Below the pieces are notes generated by a model. That model was not told the origin of the DNA. It saw nothing but the letters and a program-made list of their open reading frames with translations, and made no database searches. Positions 1-7,908 of a stretch of DNA of 64,000 nucleotides are shown here, one piece after another. The translations under genes were made by a program, and so were the position numbers. Location of the stretch: NCBI RefSeq assembly GCF_003259895.1, contig NZ_QLME01000008.1, forward strand, positions 1 through 64,000, in the 5' to 3' direction. Within the stretch, counting starts at the first letter, position 1; every line of letters starts with the position of its first letter. This DNA is from Halanaerobium saccharolyticum (GTDB lineage Bacteria; Bacillota; Halanaerobiia; Halanaerobiales; Halanaerobiaceae).

Positions 1-2
1 CC

Positions 3-200
3 TGGAGAAAGATCTACAACAAAAGAACCAGTGTTGAAAGAACTTTTTCCAGACTAAAAGAGCATTTAAATTTAGAAAACTTAACTGTAATGGGAACTAA
101 AAAAGTTAAAACTCATCTGCTATTAAGTTCTATCAGTTTGATAGCTGCAAGAATTGCAGCCGAGAAAATCAAACTCCAAAATCAAGTTTTAGCTGCTTAA
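3..200 (+). CDS. IS4-type transposase, C-terminal fragment (5' end outside the window)
   Basis: An open frame enters from the left edge and stops at 198-200, giving the last 65 residues of a DDE transposase. The stretch YNKRTSVERTFSRLK fits the IS4-family signature Y-x2-R-x3-E-x6-K exactly, and its glutamate would be the third catalytic acid. The following HLNLENLTVMGTKKVKTH is typical of these C-termini. Whether the element is intact cannot be judged. It sits about 240 bases upstream of cheY, so it marks the left border of the motility cluster. The IS family subgroup is uncertain. Confidence 0.85.
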   Translation, partial: WRKIYNKRTSVERTFSRLKEHLNLENLTVMGTKKVKTHLLLSSISLIAARIAAEKIKLQNQVLAA

Positions 201-201
201 A

Positions 202-229
202 TATCTTTTTAAAACATGATTTTAAGATA
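202..229 (+). terminator. AT-rich inverted repeat after the transposase
   Basis: TATCTT at 202-207 pairs with AAGATA at 224-229, and TAAAA at 210-214 pairs with TTTTA at 220-224, around a CATGA loop. It follows the transposase stop by two bases. It could be a weak transcription stop or part of the insertion-sequence end. No long T-run follows. The rest of 230-441 is AT-rich with no gene seen. Confidence 0.35.
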
Positions 230-335
230 CCCAAGCTAAGTGCGTCTAAATTTAGCAGTAAATCTATGGTAAATCATTAAAACCTATAATTTCAAGTTAA
301 AAGGCTTATTTTTATGATTCGTAGACAATATTTTT

Positions 336-363
336 TTGAATTAAACTAAATTAAGCGTATTAT
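336..363 (+). promoter_or_regulatory. Candidate promoter for cheY
   Basis: TTGAAT (336-341) and TATTAT (358-363) are 16 bases apart upstream of cheY. A small inverted repeat, TTAAGCG (351-357) with CGCTTAA (370-376), overlaps the -10. A second TATAAT at 416-421 is too close to the ribosome-binding site to be the main start. AT-rich sequence makes chance matches likely. Confidence 0.3.
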
Positions 364-441
364 GAAATTCGCTTAAATAAAAATCATTTCTGTTATTATA
401 GTATTTAATAGCGGATATAATCTAGAGGAGGTAATTTTTAA

Positions 442-795
442 ATGCCTAAGGTGTTAATTGTGGATGACGCAGCATTTATGAGATTAAACTTAAAAAATAT
501 ATTAAAAGACGATTTTGAAGTAGCCGGGGAAGCCGAGAATGGGAAGGAAGCAGTAGAATTATATCAGGAATTGAATCCCGATATAGTAACAATGGATATT
601 ACAATGCCAGTAATGGATGGTTTAGAAGCAATAAAAGCTATTCAGGATATTGACCCAGATGCTCAGATTGTAGTCTGTAGTGCTATGGGACAGCAAAAAA
701 TTGTTATCCAGGCAATTGAGATGGGTGCCAAAGACTTTATTGTTAAACCCTTTAAAAAAGATAGAGTTATGGAGTCCTTAAAGAAATTATTGTAA
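442..795 (+). CDS. cheY: CheY-type single-domain response regulator
   Basis: This is a 117-residue stand-alone receiver domain, the normal length of CheY. Acidic pocket D8/D9, phosphoacceptor D52 (in TMDITMPVMDG), switch serine S80 and the conserved K102-P103 pair are all present. Phospho-CheY binds the flagellar switch protein FliM and alters rotation. FliM and the CheC-like phosphatase FliY are encoded about 14 kb downstream. The start has a strong GAGGAGG site at 425-431. The gene is separated from flgB by 254 bases that hold an inverted repeat and a c-di-GMP riboswitch, so it can be expressed apart from the structural genes. No chemotaxis kinase is in the window. Another receiver-only regulator role is possible. 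Confidence 0.9.
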   Translation: MPKVLIVDDAAFMRLNLKNILKDDFEVAGEAENGKEAVELYQELNPDIVTMDITMPVMDGLEAIKAIQDIDPDAQIVVCSAMGQQKIVIQAIEMGAKDFIVKPFKKDRVMESLKKLL

Positions 796-821
796 AGATT
801 TAAAATTCAAAAATCTTTAAT

Positions 822-869
822 TTGTACTATATTTAACATATAGTGCTATAAATATAATATATAGTACAA
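822..869 (+). repeat. 11-bp perfect inverted repeat between cheY and the riboswitch
   Basis: TTGTACTATAT (822-832) is the exact reverse complement of ATATAGTACAA (859-869), with 26 bases between. The spacer contains TATAAT (853-858), a possible -10 for the flgB operon transcript. It may be an operator flanking that promoter or a weak cheY terminator. The role is not determined. Confidence 0.45.
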
Positions 870-912
870 TATTACATATATTTATTTAAATATATTTGAG
901 TAATTGTATTAA

Positions 913-990
913 ATATTAGCAAAATTAGCGAAAGCTAATGACGCAAAGTTATGGGTCTAAGATATTTTGATTATGACTGCCAGACTGCAC
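913..990 (+). ncRNA. Cyclic di-GMP-I (GEMM-I) riboswitch aptamer in the flgB operon leader
   Basis: The stretch shows the class I c-di-GMP aptamer parts in order. There is GCAAAA, then a hairpin TTAGC-GAAA-GCTAA with the GAAA tetraloop at 930-933. The diagnostic GACGCAAAG core follows at 940-948. A second arm carries the 11-nt tetraloop receptor halves CTAAG (957-961) and TATG (972-975), closed by GTC/GAC. The 3' strand CTGCCAGACTGC closes P1. It lies directly upstream of a terminator and flgB. c-di-GMP riboswitches in the flgB leader are established in Clostridioides difficile, where high c-di-GMP turns flagellar genes off. The direction of control here is inferred. Confidence 0.88.
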
Positions 991-995
991 ATTCG

Positions 996-1027
996 AAAAT
1001 CTATGGTTCCAGACTATAGATTTTTTT
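996..1027 (+). terminator. Intrinsic terminator downstream of the c-di-GMP aptamer
   Basis: AAATCTAT (997-1004) pairs with ATAGATTT (1016-1023) and continues into a T-run to 1027. It lies about 10 bases after the aptamer and 22 before flgB, the usual position of a riboswitch expression platform. CCAGACT occurs both at the aptamer 3' edge (980-986) and in the terminator loop (1009-1015), so the two may compete for a pairing partner (inference). Confidence 0.75.
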
Positions 1028-1049
1028 GAGTTCAAAGGGGGAATAGATT

Positions 1050-1436
1050 ATGGAAAACTTAGAAATAATAACCAGAGCCCTTAACGGTTCTGCAAGGCGG
1101 GGAGAATTGATTGCTAATAATTTAGCTAATATAAGCACCCCCGGTTATAAACGGCAGGATATTGATTTTAAGTCTGCTCTGAAAAAGGAAATGGGATCAG
1201 CCAGTTCAATAAGTTTAAAAACTACCCGGAGCAATCATTTACCTTTCAGTAAACAATATGCTTCCGTTCAAACGGAGCAAAATAGTAGAAACTATAGAAA
1301 TGATGAAAACAGTGTTGATGTAGATGTAGAGATGGCTGAATTAGCCAAAAACAGCATTTATTATAATGTGATGTCAAATCGTGCTGCAGGACATTTCTCC
1401 AGCTTGAATCGTGTTATTCAGCAGGGAGGTCAGTAA
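1050..1436 (+). CDS. flgB: Flagellar basal-body rod protein FlgB
   Basis: FlgB is a proximal rod subunit exported by the flagellar type III system. The 128-residue product has the N-terminal rod signature NGSARRGELIANNLANISTPGYKRQDIDF (residues about 12-40), here given as its start NGSARRGELIANNLAN. The C-terminal heptad-rich segment (about 88-118, EMAELAKNSIYYNVMS) assembles with other axial proteins. It is the first gene after the c-di-GMP riboswitch terminator and has a GGGGG ribosome-binding site at about 1037. flgC follows after only three bases, so the two are certainly cotranscribed. Confidence 0.96.
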   Translation: MENLEIITRALNGSARRGELIANNLANISTPGYKRQDIDFKSALKKEMGSASSISLKTTRSNHLPFSKQYASVQTEQNSRNYRNDENSVDVDVEMAELAKNSIYYNVMSNRAAGHFSSLNRVIQQGGQ

Positions 1437-1439
1437 ATT

Positions 1440-1868
1440 ATGTTTAAAGGAATAGATATCAGTGCATCTGGTTTAACAGCACAGCGTTTGCGGATGGATA
1501 CAATTTCTTCTAATATTTCTAATTCAGAAACAACTCGTGATGAAGATGGCAATACATATCGAAGAAAAGTTCCTATTTTTAGACAAAAATTGGATAGAGA
1601 AATGGGAGCGGGTATCGGAAATGGTAGCGGGTCTAATTCAGCAGGAGTTGAAGTTGACGAAATTGCAGAAGATCAGTCTCCATTCCGTCTGGAATATCGC
1701 CCTGAACACCCTGATGCAAATGAAGAGGGTTATGTTGAACTGCCCAATGTTAGTGTGATGACAGAAATGGTAAATATGATAGATGCCAGTCGTGCTTATG
1801 AAGCAAATATTCAGGCCATTACTAATTATAAGAGTATGGCAAACAGTGCTTTAAATATCAGCACTTAA
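1440..1868 (+). CDS. flgC: Flagellar basal-body rod protein FlgC
   Basis: This is the second proximal rod subunit. The 142-residue protein starts with FKGIDISASGLTAQRLRMD and the rod motif NISNSETTR. It ends with the conserved C-terminal NVSVMTEMVNMIDASRAYEA, typical of FlgC and related rod proteins. Its length is normal. It sits between flgB (3-base gap) and fliE (16-base gap), the canonical flgBC-fliE order of Firmicutes, which supports function as rod and rod adapter genes made together. Confidence 0.96.
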   Translation: MFKGIDISASGLTAQRLRMDTISSNISNSETTRDEDGNTYRRKVPIFRQKLDREMGAGIGNGSGSNSAGVEVDEIAEDQSPFRLEYRPEHPDANEEGYVELPNVSVMTEMVNMIDASRAYEANIQAITNYKSMANSALNIST

Positions 1869-1884
1869 TTAAGGAGTGGAAAGC

Positions 1885-2181
1885 ATGGAAATAAATCCAA
1901 TTAAATTTCAGAGTGGATTTGAAAACTTTGCAATTGAAAAGGAAAATAAGAACAACCAGACACAGGCTTTTTCCGACTTATTCCGGGAAAAGCTAAATCA
2001 GGTTAATGAACTACAAAAAGATTCTCAGGCAATGACAGCCAGTTTTGCTGCTGGTGAAACAGATAATGTACATGATGTAATGATTGCAGCAGAAAAGGCA
2101 AAAGTTGCTGTTAATTTAACTACAGCTGTGCAGACAAAGGTAATAGATGCTTATAATGAAATTATGCGTTTGCAGGTATAA
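1885..2181 (+). CDS. fliE: Flagellar hook-basal body complex protein FliE
   Basis: FliE joins the MS-ring to the rod and is an early export substrate. The 98-residue protein has the expected C-terminal FliE region, with VHDVMIAAEKAKVAVNL followed by TTAVQTKVIDAYNEIMRLQV. An in-frame GTG at 1876 lies inside the AAGGAG site (1871-1876). The ATG at 1885 is correctly spaced from that site and is preferred. It lies between flgC and fliF, as in other Firmicutes. Confidence 0.94.
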   Translation: MEINPIKFQSGFENFAIEKENKNNQTQAFSDLFREKLNQVNELQKDSQAMTASFAAGETDNVHDVMIAAEKAKVAVNLTTAVQTKVIDAYNEIMRLQV

Positions 2182-2229
2182 GGTTAAGGACAATATTTAT
2201 CAAAGAGTATTTACGGAAGAGGTATAGTG

Positions 2230-3768
2230 ATGGCCGAAATTTTCGCAAAATACAAAGAAGAATTACAGAATACATGGCAAAAACTAAATAAAAGTGTACA
2301 AATTCTAATTATCATTCTCACAATTATTATGGCTGGTGTTTTCGGCTATCTTATTTTTAGAGGAACTTCTAATAGTTATCAACCACTTTTTACTAATTTA
2401 ACTACAGAGGATACTGCAGCAATTGTGGAAAGATTGGATGAAAACAATGTTGATTATCAGCTTGGAGGTAATGGTAATACAATTTTAGTTCCAGAAAGTG
2501 AGATTTATCGATTGAGATTGGATATGGCTTCAGCTGGCCTTCCGGATCAGGGAGTGGTCGGTTTTGAAATTTTTAACAGCAGTGACTTTGGTACCACCGA
2601 GTTCGAAAGAAGAGTTAATTATTACAGAGCACTCGGAGGCGAATTAAGCCGTTCAATTCAATCAATTTCTGGTATTGAATTTGCTCGAGTTCAGATTACT
2701 CCGCCTGAGGAAAGTCTCTTTTTAGCTGAGGAAAAGTCCGCTACTGCTTCTGTGATGGTTAAGCTGAGAGCTGGCTATAATATGAGCCCGGAGCAGGTTA
2801 GTGCTGTCCAAAATTTAGTTGCCAGTGGAGTTCAAGATCTACCTTTAGATGAAGTGACCATTGTTGATACCAGGGGTAACCTGTTATCTCAACCTTCTAA
2901 CAGGGGTGATAATAACTGGTCTAATCCTCAAAACTTTGCTATGCAGCAGGAATTTGAATCTTCATTAAAAAATGATTTAACTGCACTTTTAACCAAAGTT
3001 TTGGGTCCAAATAATTTTGCAGTTCAGGTTAATGCTAATCTCAATTTTGATCAGAGACAGGCAGAAAGCAAAACTTATACTCCGGTTGTTGATGACAGCG
3101 GTATTGTCCGCAGCGAAGAAATCAACACTGAGACTCAGGAGAATGGAGTAACTGGAGGAGCACCTGGTGTTGATGCAAATATTCCTCAATACCAGGGGGC
3201 TGGTGCTGCAGAAGCAAGCAGTTATGAACGGGAAAATACAGTTACTAATTACGAAATAAATGAAAGAATAGAACAGCATGTATATGCACCGGGAGAGGTA
3301 GAACGTTTATCTGTTTCAGTAATGATTGATCAGAATACTGAGGAAGAAACAATTGATCAGATCAGAAATGCTGTCGGAGCAGCAATTGGTTATAATGAAG
3401 ACAGAGGCGATGTTTTAAATATTAGCTCTATTGCTTTTGATGATTCTTTAGAAACTGCAGCTCAGGAAGCTATGCAGGCTCAGCAGGCAGCAGAAAGGCG
3501 TCAGATGTATATTTATGGTGGTCTTATTTTGTTAGTCTTAATTTTAACTTCCGCTTTAATCATCTACTTATATCGCAAAAAACCTGCAGCAGATAGAGGC
3601 AGCAGTGTTAATGTAGCGGTCGAAGAAGATGAAGAAGAAATGGATTTATTTGAACCGGATGCAGATCAGAAAAAAAGAGCTAAACTTAAAAATGAACTTG
3701 AAAATGTTATTCATTCCGATCCAGAAAATGCAGCTAAATTAATTCGCAGTTGGTTAGTTGATGAATAA
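2230..3768 (+). CDS. fliF: Flagellar MS-ring protein FliF
   Basis: FliF forms the MS-ring in the cytoplasmic membrane, the platform for the rotor and export gate. The 512-residue product has a first membrane helix near residues 24-45, two periplasmic ring-building (YscJ-like) regions, a low-complexity loop, and a second helix near 425-445 (YGGLILLVLILTSALIIYLY). The C-terminus is acidic and ends in ENAAKLIRSWLVDE, the FliG-binding tail. The length is within the family range. The ATG at 2230 directly follows a GTG at 2227, and the AAGAGG site at about 2216 fits the ATG. fliG follows 20 bases later. Confidence 0.96.
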   Translation: MAEIFAKYKEELQNTWQKLNKSVQILIIILTIIMAGVFGYLIFRGTSNSYQPLFTNLTTEDTAAIVERLDENNVDYQLGGNGNTILVPESEIYRLRLDMASAGLPDQGVVGFEIFNSSDFGTTEFERRVNYYRALGGELSRSIQSISGIEFARVQITPPEESLFLAEEKSATASVMVKLRAGYNMSPEQVSAVQNLVASGVQDLPLDEVTIVDTRGNLLSQPSNRGDNNWSNPQNFAMQQEFESSLKNDLTALLTKVLGPNNFAVQVNANLNFDQRQAESKTYTPVVDDSGIVRSEEINTETQENGVTGGAPGVDANIPQYQGAGAAEASSYERENTVTNYEINERIEQHVYAPGEVERLSVSVMIDQNTEEETIDQIRNAVGAAIGYNEDRGDVLNISSIAFDDSLETAAQEAMQAQQAAERRQMYIYGGLILLVLILTSALIIYLYRKKPAADRGSSVNVAVEEDEEEMDLFEPDADQKKRAKLKNELENVIHSDPENAAKLIRSWLVDE

Positions 3769-3788
3769 ATGTCGAAGGGGTTTTAGTT

Positions 3789-4793
3789 ATGAGAGATGAA
3801 TTATCAGGTAAAGAAAAAGCAGCTATTTTGTTAATTTCACTTGGACCAGATGTCTCATCAGATGTATTTAAACATTTAGATGATGAAGAGGTAGAGAAAT
3901 TAACTTTAGAAATTGCCAATCAAAATAAAATTGATCCTGAAATGAAAAGAAAAATTCAGGAAGAATTTCTGCAGCTGCAGAAAGCAAATGATTATATTAA
4001 TTCCGGTGGAATAAACTATGCCAAAAAAATACTGGAAAAATCTTTTGGTAAAGACAAGACACGAAGTATTATTAATCGTTTAACCGCCACTCTGCAGGTT
4101 CGACCCTTTGACTCTATCCGCAAATCAGATCCGACCCAACTCCTGAATTTCATTCAGGGAGAACATCCCCAGACAATCGCTCTGATTCTTGCGTATATTG
4201 ATGCAACTCAAGCTTCTCAGGTTTTATCCTCACTTTCTCCAGATATCCAGAGTGAAGTAGCTAAAAGAATAGCTGTTATGGATAGAACCTCTCCAGAAAT
4301 AATTAAAGAGGTTGAATCTGTGCTGGAAAAGAAACTTTCTTCAGTTGCTGCCAATGAATATGCCAGTGCTGGTGGAGTTCAGGCTATTGTTGATGTTTTA
4401 AATCAGGTAGATCGAGGTACGGAAAAAAATATTCTTGATAAGCTGGAAGAAGATGACCCAGAATTAGTTGAAGAAATTAAAAAGAGAATGTTTGTCTTTG
4501 AGGATATTGTGCTTCTGTCTGATAGAGCAGTGCAGCTTGTACTGCGTCAGGTTGAAACCCATGATCTGGCATTAGCATTAAAAACAGCCAGTGATGAAGT
4601 TGAAAATATTATAACTGGTAATATGTCCCAGCGAGCTGCAGAAATGTTGGAAGAAGATATGGAATTTATGGGACCTGTAAGAATTAGAGAAGTAGAAGAT
4701 GCACAGCAGCGAATTGTTAATGTGATTAGAGAGTTAGAAGAAAGCGGAGAAATTGTCATCGCCAGAGGCGGGGAGAGTGAAGTAATTGTCTAA
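3789..4793 (+). CDS. fliG: Flagellar motor switch protein FliG
   Basis: FliG is the rotor protein that binds FliF and FliM and receives torque from MotA. The 334-residue protein has the N-terminal FliF-binding domain (LSGKEKAAILLISLGPDVSS) and the middle armadillo domain with the EHPQTIALILAYI motif near residues 128-140. The C-terminal motor domain carries the charged helix region (about 280-300, including DLALALKTASDEV). fliH starts inside its stop codon region with an 8-base overlap, suggesting translational coupling. Confidence 0.97.
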   Translation: MRDELSGKEKAAILLISLGPDVSSDVFKHLDDEEVEKLTLEIANQNKIDPEMKRKIQEEFLQLQKANDYINSGGINYAKKILEKSFGKDKTRSIINRLTATLQVRPFDSIRKSDPTQLLNFIQGEHPQTIALILAYIDATQASQVLSSLSPDIQSEVAKRIAVMDRTSPEIIKEVESVLEKKLSSVAANEYASAGGVQAIVDVLNQVDRGTEKNILDKLEEDDPELVEEIKKRMFVFEDIVLLSDRAVQLVLRQVETHDLALALKTASDEVENIITGNMSQRAAEMLEEDMEFMGPVRIREVEDAQQRIVNVIRELEESGEIVIARGGESEVIV

Positions 4794-5535
4794 AGTTATT
4801 AAGGCATCCAAGGTTACAGGGGAATATAAAATAAATCAAAAGCCTAAGACTCTTTCTTTTAAGGACAATGATTCGCAGGGTGATTCTAATTTAACTAATA
4901 ATAAAAAAGTGAAAAAACAGCAGCAGGTTATTGGTAAAGCTGAACAGGAAGCAGAGGAAATTATTAAAAATGCAGAAGCAGAGGCAAAAAAAATAATTGA
5001 AAATGCGAAAAAAGAAAAAGAAGATATTTTGGCTAACAAGGATCAAATATATAATGAGATTAAATCTGACGCTAAAGCTGAAGGTTTAGAAAATGCTGAG
5101 GCAGAAATAGATCGCTTAAAAAAGGAATTAGCTTCTCTTATTTCCGGTTTTGAAGAAGAATTCAGCCGGGAAAAAGATAGAATTAGAACAGATATTATTG
5201 AACTGGCTGTTAAAATTGCAAGTATAGTGATCGATGTTAAATTAGAGACTGAACATGAGATGATTAACAATATTATTTCTGATATGTTGAGTAAAATAGA
5301 TGATAACCATCGGGATATTGTGGTTAGAGTAAATCCCCAACTGTTACCGTATATTGAGGAAAATCGTTTTTATGAACATATAAATCAGAAAAATATCGAA
5401 TTTGTTTCAGACCCTGAACTAAAAAAAGGGGACTGTATAGTGGAAACCAGTCTTGGTGGTAAAGAAGGAAGCCTGGAGCACAAACTTGATCAAATTAAAA
5501 CTGAGTTATTAAAAGAGGTAGAACAGCATGATTAA
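4786..5535 (+). CDS. fliH: Flagellar export ATPase regulator FliH
   Basis: FliH links the ATPase FliI to the rotor and regulates it. The 249-residue product has a long charged coiled-coil at about 45-125, rich in Glu/Lys/Ala, followed by a globular V-ATPase subunit E-like region (IIELAVKIASIVIDVKLE onward). It most likely starts at TTG 4786, which overlaps fliG and is preceded by GGGAG at about 4771. No ATG follows nearby in frame. The end overlaps fliI by 8 bases. Sequence conservation is low in this family, so the call rests largely on composition and position. Confidence 0.9.
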   Translation: MSKVIKASKVTGEYKINQKPKTLSFKDNDSQGDSNLTNNKKVKKQQQVIGKAEQEAEEIIKNAEAEAKKIIENAKKEKEDILANKDQIYNEIKSDAKAEGLENAEAEIDRLKKELASLISGFEEEFSREKDRIRTDIIELAVKIASIVIDVKLETEHEMINNIISDMLSKIDDNHRDIVVRVNPQLLPYIEENRFYEHINQKNIEFVSDPELKKGDCIVETSLGGKEGSLEHKLDQIKTELLKEVEQHD

Positions 5536-6835
5536 TCTGGATATGTCAAAATTAGAAGATAAGCTTAAAGATATTAATATGACGCGAAACTTTGGCCATA
5601 TTAATCGTGTAATCGGACTTGTAATTGAGTCAATTGGACCTCAGGCTTCACTGGGAGAACTCTGTTTAATCAAAGGGGATCACGAAGACATTAAAGCAGA
5701 AGTAGTTGGCTTTGATGATAATAAAGTTTTGATGATGCCGATTGGTGAGATGGAAGGGATCAAACCTGGGGCCAGAGTAGTAGCAACTGATCAGAAATTA
5801 AAGGTTAAAGTAGGTAGAGAGCTGCTTGGTAAAATAATTGACGGCAGTGGAAATGTGATTAGTGATGATAATCTCTCTGGTTTAAATGAAGTTCCTGTCA
5901 CTCGCAAGCCCCCCAATCCATTAACTCGAGAAAGAATTAAAGAACCATTATCTTTAGGGGTCCGCTGTATTGATGGCTTTTTAACCTGTGGTAAGGGCCA
6001 GCGCCTGGGTATTTTTGCCGGTAGTGGTGTTGGTAAATCAACTTTGCTAGGTATGGCTGCCCGAAATACTAATGCTGATATTAATGTAATTGGTCTGGTT
6101 GGTGAGCGTGGACGTGAGGTTAGAGATTTTATAGAAAAAGATCTGGGTCCAGAAGGTTTAGAACGCTCAATTGTGGTAGTTGCTACCTCTGATCAACCAG
6201 CACTGTTAAGAGTTAAAGCGGCTAATATAGCAACAGCAATTGCTGAATATTTTAGAGATCAGGGTGAAGATGTACTGCTGATGATGGACTCTGTTACCCG
6301 GGTCGCGATGGCTTTAAGAGAAGTTGGACTTGCTATTGGCGAGCCCCCGGCAACAAGAGGTTATCCACCTTCTGTATTTGCTGAACTACCGAAGTTATTA
6401 GAAAGAACCGGAACAAATGATCTGGGTTCTATCACTGCCTTATACACTGTCCTGGTCGAGGGTGATGATTTTAATGAACCTGTTTCTGATACTGTTCGTG
6501 GTATTTTAGATGGACATATTTCTCTATCCAGAGAGCTGGCAGAATCCAGCCATTATCCTGCAGTTGATGTTTTAAGCAGTGTCAGCAGAATTATGGAGGA
6601 TATAGTGAGTGAGGAACACAGTCAGGCGGCAGCCAGACTGCAGAAATTAATTGCAACCTATAATCAATCTGAGGATTTAATTAATATTGGTGCCTATGAG
6701 AAAGGTTCTAATCCAGAGGTTGATAAAGCAATAGATAAGATTGATGAAATAAATGATTTTTTAACTCAGGGAATTAACGAAGAAGCCAATTATGAGGACA
6801 CTGTCCAGCAGTTAATCAAAATAGCTAATAATTAG
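5528..6835 (+). CDS. fliI: Flagellum-specific ATP synthase FliI
   Basis: FliI is the hexameric ATPase of the flagellar type III export apparatus. The 435-residue protein shows an N-terminal beta-barrel, the Walker A motif AGSGVGKST (residues 164-172), Walker B around DVLLMMDSVTR, and the family signature PPATRGYPPSVFAELPKLLE. The length is typical. The start overlaps fliH, and fliJ, encoding its central-stalk partner, follows within 26 bases. Confidence 0.97.
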   Translation: MINLDMSKLEDKLKDINMTRNFGHINRVIGLVIESIGPQASLGELCLIKGDHEDIKAEVVGFDDNKVLMMPIGEMEGIKPGARVVATDQKLKVKVGRELLGKIIDGSGNVISDDNLSGLNEVPVTRKPPNPLTRERIKEPLSLGVRCIDGFLTCGKGQRLGIFAGSGVGKSTLLGMAARNTNADINVIGLVGERGREVRDFIEKDLGPEGLERSIVVVATSDQPALLRVKAANIATAIAEYFRDQGEDVLLMMDSVTRVAMALREVGLAIGEPPATRGYPPSVFAELPKLLERTGTNDLGSITALYTVLVEGDDFNEPVSDTVRGILDGHISLSRELAESSHYPAVDVLSSVSRIMEDIVSEEHSQAAARLQKLIATYNQSEDLINIGAYEKGSNPEVDKAIDKIDEINDFLTQGINEEANYEDTVQQLIKIANN

Positions 6836-6860
6836 TCTAAGTAATAAAGGTGGCTGAAAT

Positions 6861-7301
6861 ATGAAGGGATATAAATTTAAGTTTGAAAAAATCTTAAATT
6901 TAAGAAACAGACAGGAAGAACAGGAAGAAGACAAATATTTATTTTTAAAAAAAGAGTTAAATGATATTAAAAATAAGATTAAAGCTATAAAATCTGAAAA
7001 AGAAGATGTTTTTGAACAGCTGCGGGATCAGGAAAATGATCTTACTTTAAATATCAGCCTCAGACGATATTTAAAGAATTTGAAAGCTAAAGAAGCAGCT
7101 GCCCAGAAGGAAAAAGATAAAAAAGAGGAAGAAATAGCTGAACAGCTCGAAGTTTTAATGGAGAAGAAAAAAGAAAGAAAAACTATGGAAAAATTAAAAG
7201 AGCGAGAAATTGAAGAGTTTGTAAAAGAATATTTAGAAGATGAACAAAAAGAACTTGATGAATTGGGCAGACATTATTCTATGGGTGGTCGATTAACTTG
7301 A
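6861..7301 (+). CDS. fliJ: Flagellar export chaperone/stalk protein FliJ
   Basis: FliJ is a small coiled-coil protein that inserts into the FliI ring and helps docking to FlhA. The 146-residue product begins with the family-like MKGYKFKFEKILNLRNRQEE and is nearly all heptad-rich charged helix. The length agrees with FliJ. The gene is recognised mainly by its N-terminus and its place after fliI. The downstream gene starts with a TTG overlapping this stop codon. Confidence 0.9.
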   Translation: MKGYKFKFEKILNLRNRQEEQEEDKYLFLKKELNDIKNKIKAIKSEKEDVFEQLRDQENDLTLNISLRRYLKNLKAKEAAAQKEKDKKEEEIAEQLEVLMEKKKERKTMEKLKEREIEEFVKEYLEDEQKELDELGRHYSMGGRLT

Positions 7302-7837
7302 TAAAAAAGATTTTATTTTTTTTAGCATTATTTTTAATATTATTTGCAATGTTATCCTGGTCTTTTGATGCGCTGGGAATAATTGATATAAAAACAACGG
7401 TAAGTAATCTAGCTAACAGCACACCAGTGGTTCAAGATTATATAATTGTCCGGCAGGAGTTAGATTCTTTAGAGGAAGAAAATGCTTCCCTGAGGAATAC
7501 TATAACTGAAAAAGATAGTCGGATAGCAGATCTGGAAGCTCAAATAGAAGATTTAAATGAGGAACTCGCTCAGAGGGATAATGCAATTGCTGATTTAGAA
7601 TCAGATTATGAAGCCCTAAATACAGAGGATCAGAACCGAGAAGCAAGATTGGAGAAGATCGCAAATATTTATCGTCGGATGGAGCCAGAAGCTGCAGCAG
7701 CTGTAATTCAGGAATTAGAAAATAATCTAGCTGTTGAAGTTTTAAGTAGACTAAACGATGAACAGGCGGCTTTAATTTTAGAGTCTATGCCCCAGCAGCA
7801 GGCTGCACAATTTATCAGTCAGCTGGGTTTAGAATAA
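7298..7837 (+). CDS. MotE-like protein: membrane anchor, coiled coil and MgtE N-terminal-type domain
   Basis: The 179-residue protein has one N-terminal membrane helix (about residues 4-26), a periplasmic-type coiled coil (about 50-115), and a C-terminal helical domain like the MgtE intracellular N-domain (KIANIYRRMEPEAAAAVIQ, then LNDEQAALILESM). This architecture matches the MotE/YlxF family found between fliJ and fliK in many bacteria, which in some species acts in motor or stator assembly. The start is TTG 7298, overlapping the fliJ stop with a GGTGG-like site upstream. The precise role here is not known. Confidence 0.85.
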   Translation: MIKKILFFLALFLILFAMLSWSFDALGIIDIKTTVSNLANSTPVVQDYIIVRQELDSLEEENASLRNTITEKDSRIADLEAQIEDLNEELAQRDNAIADLESDYEALNTEDQNREARLEKIANIYRRMEPEAAAAVIQELENNLAVEVLSRLNDEQAALILESMPQQQAAQFISQLGLE

Positions 7838-7908
7838 ATAATGGATATATTTCCTTATCCAGCGTTATTAAGTTGGATGATTAATAATCAAAGAAAGGAG
7901 GTGAATAA

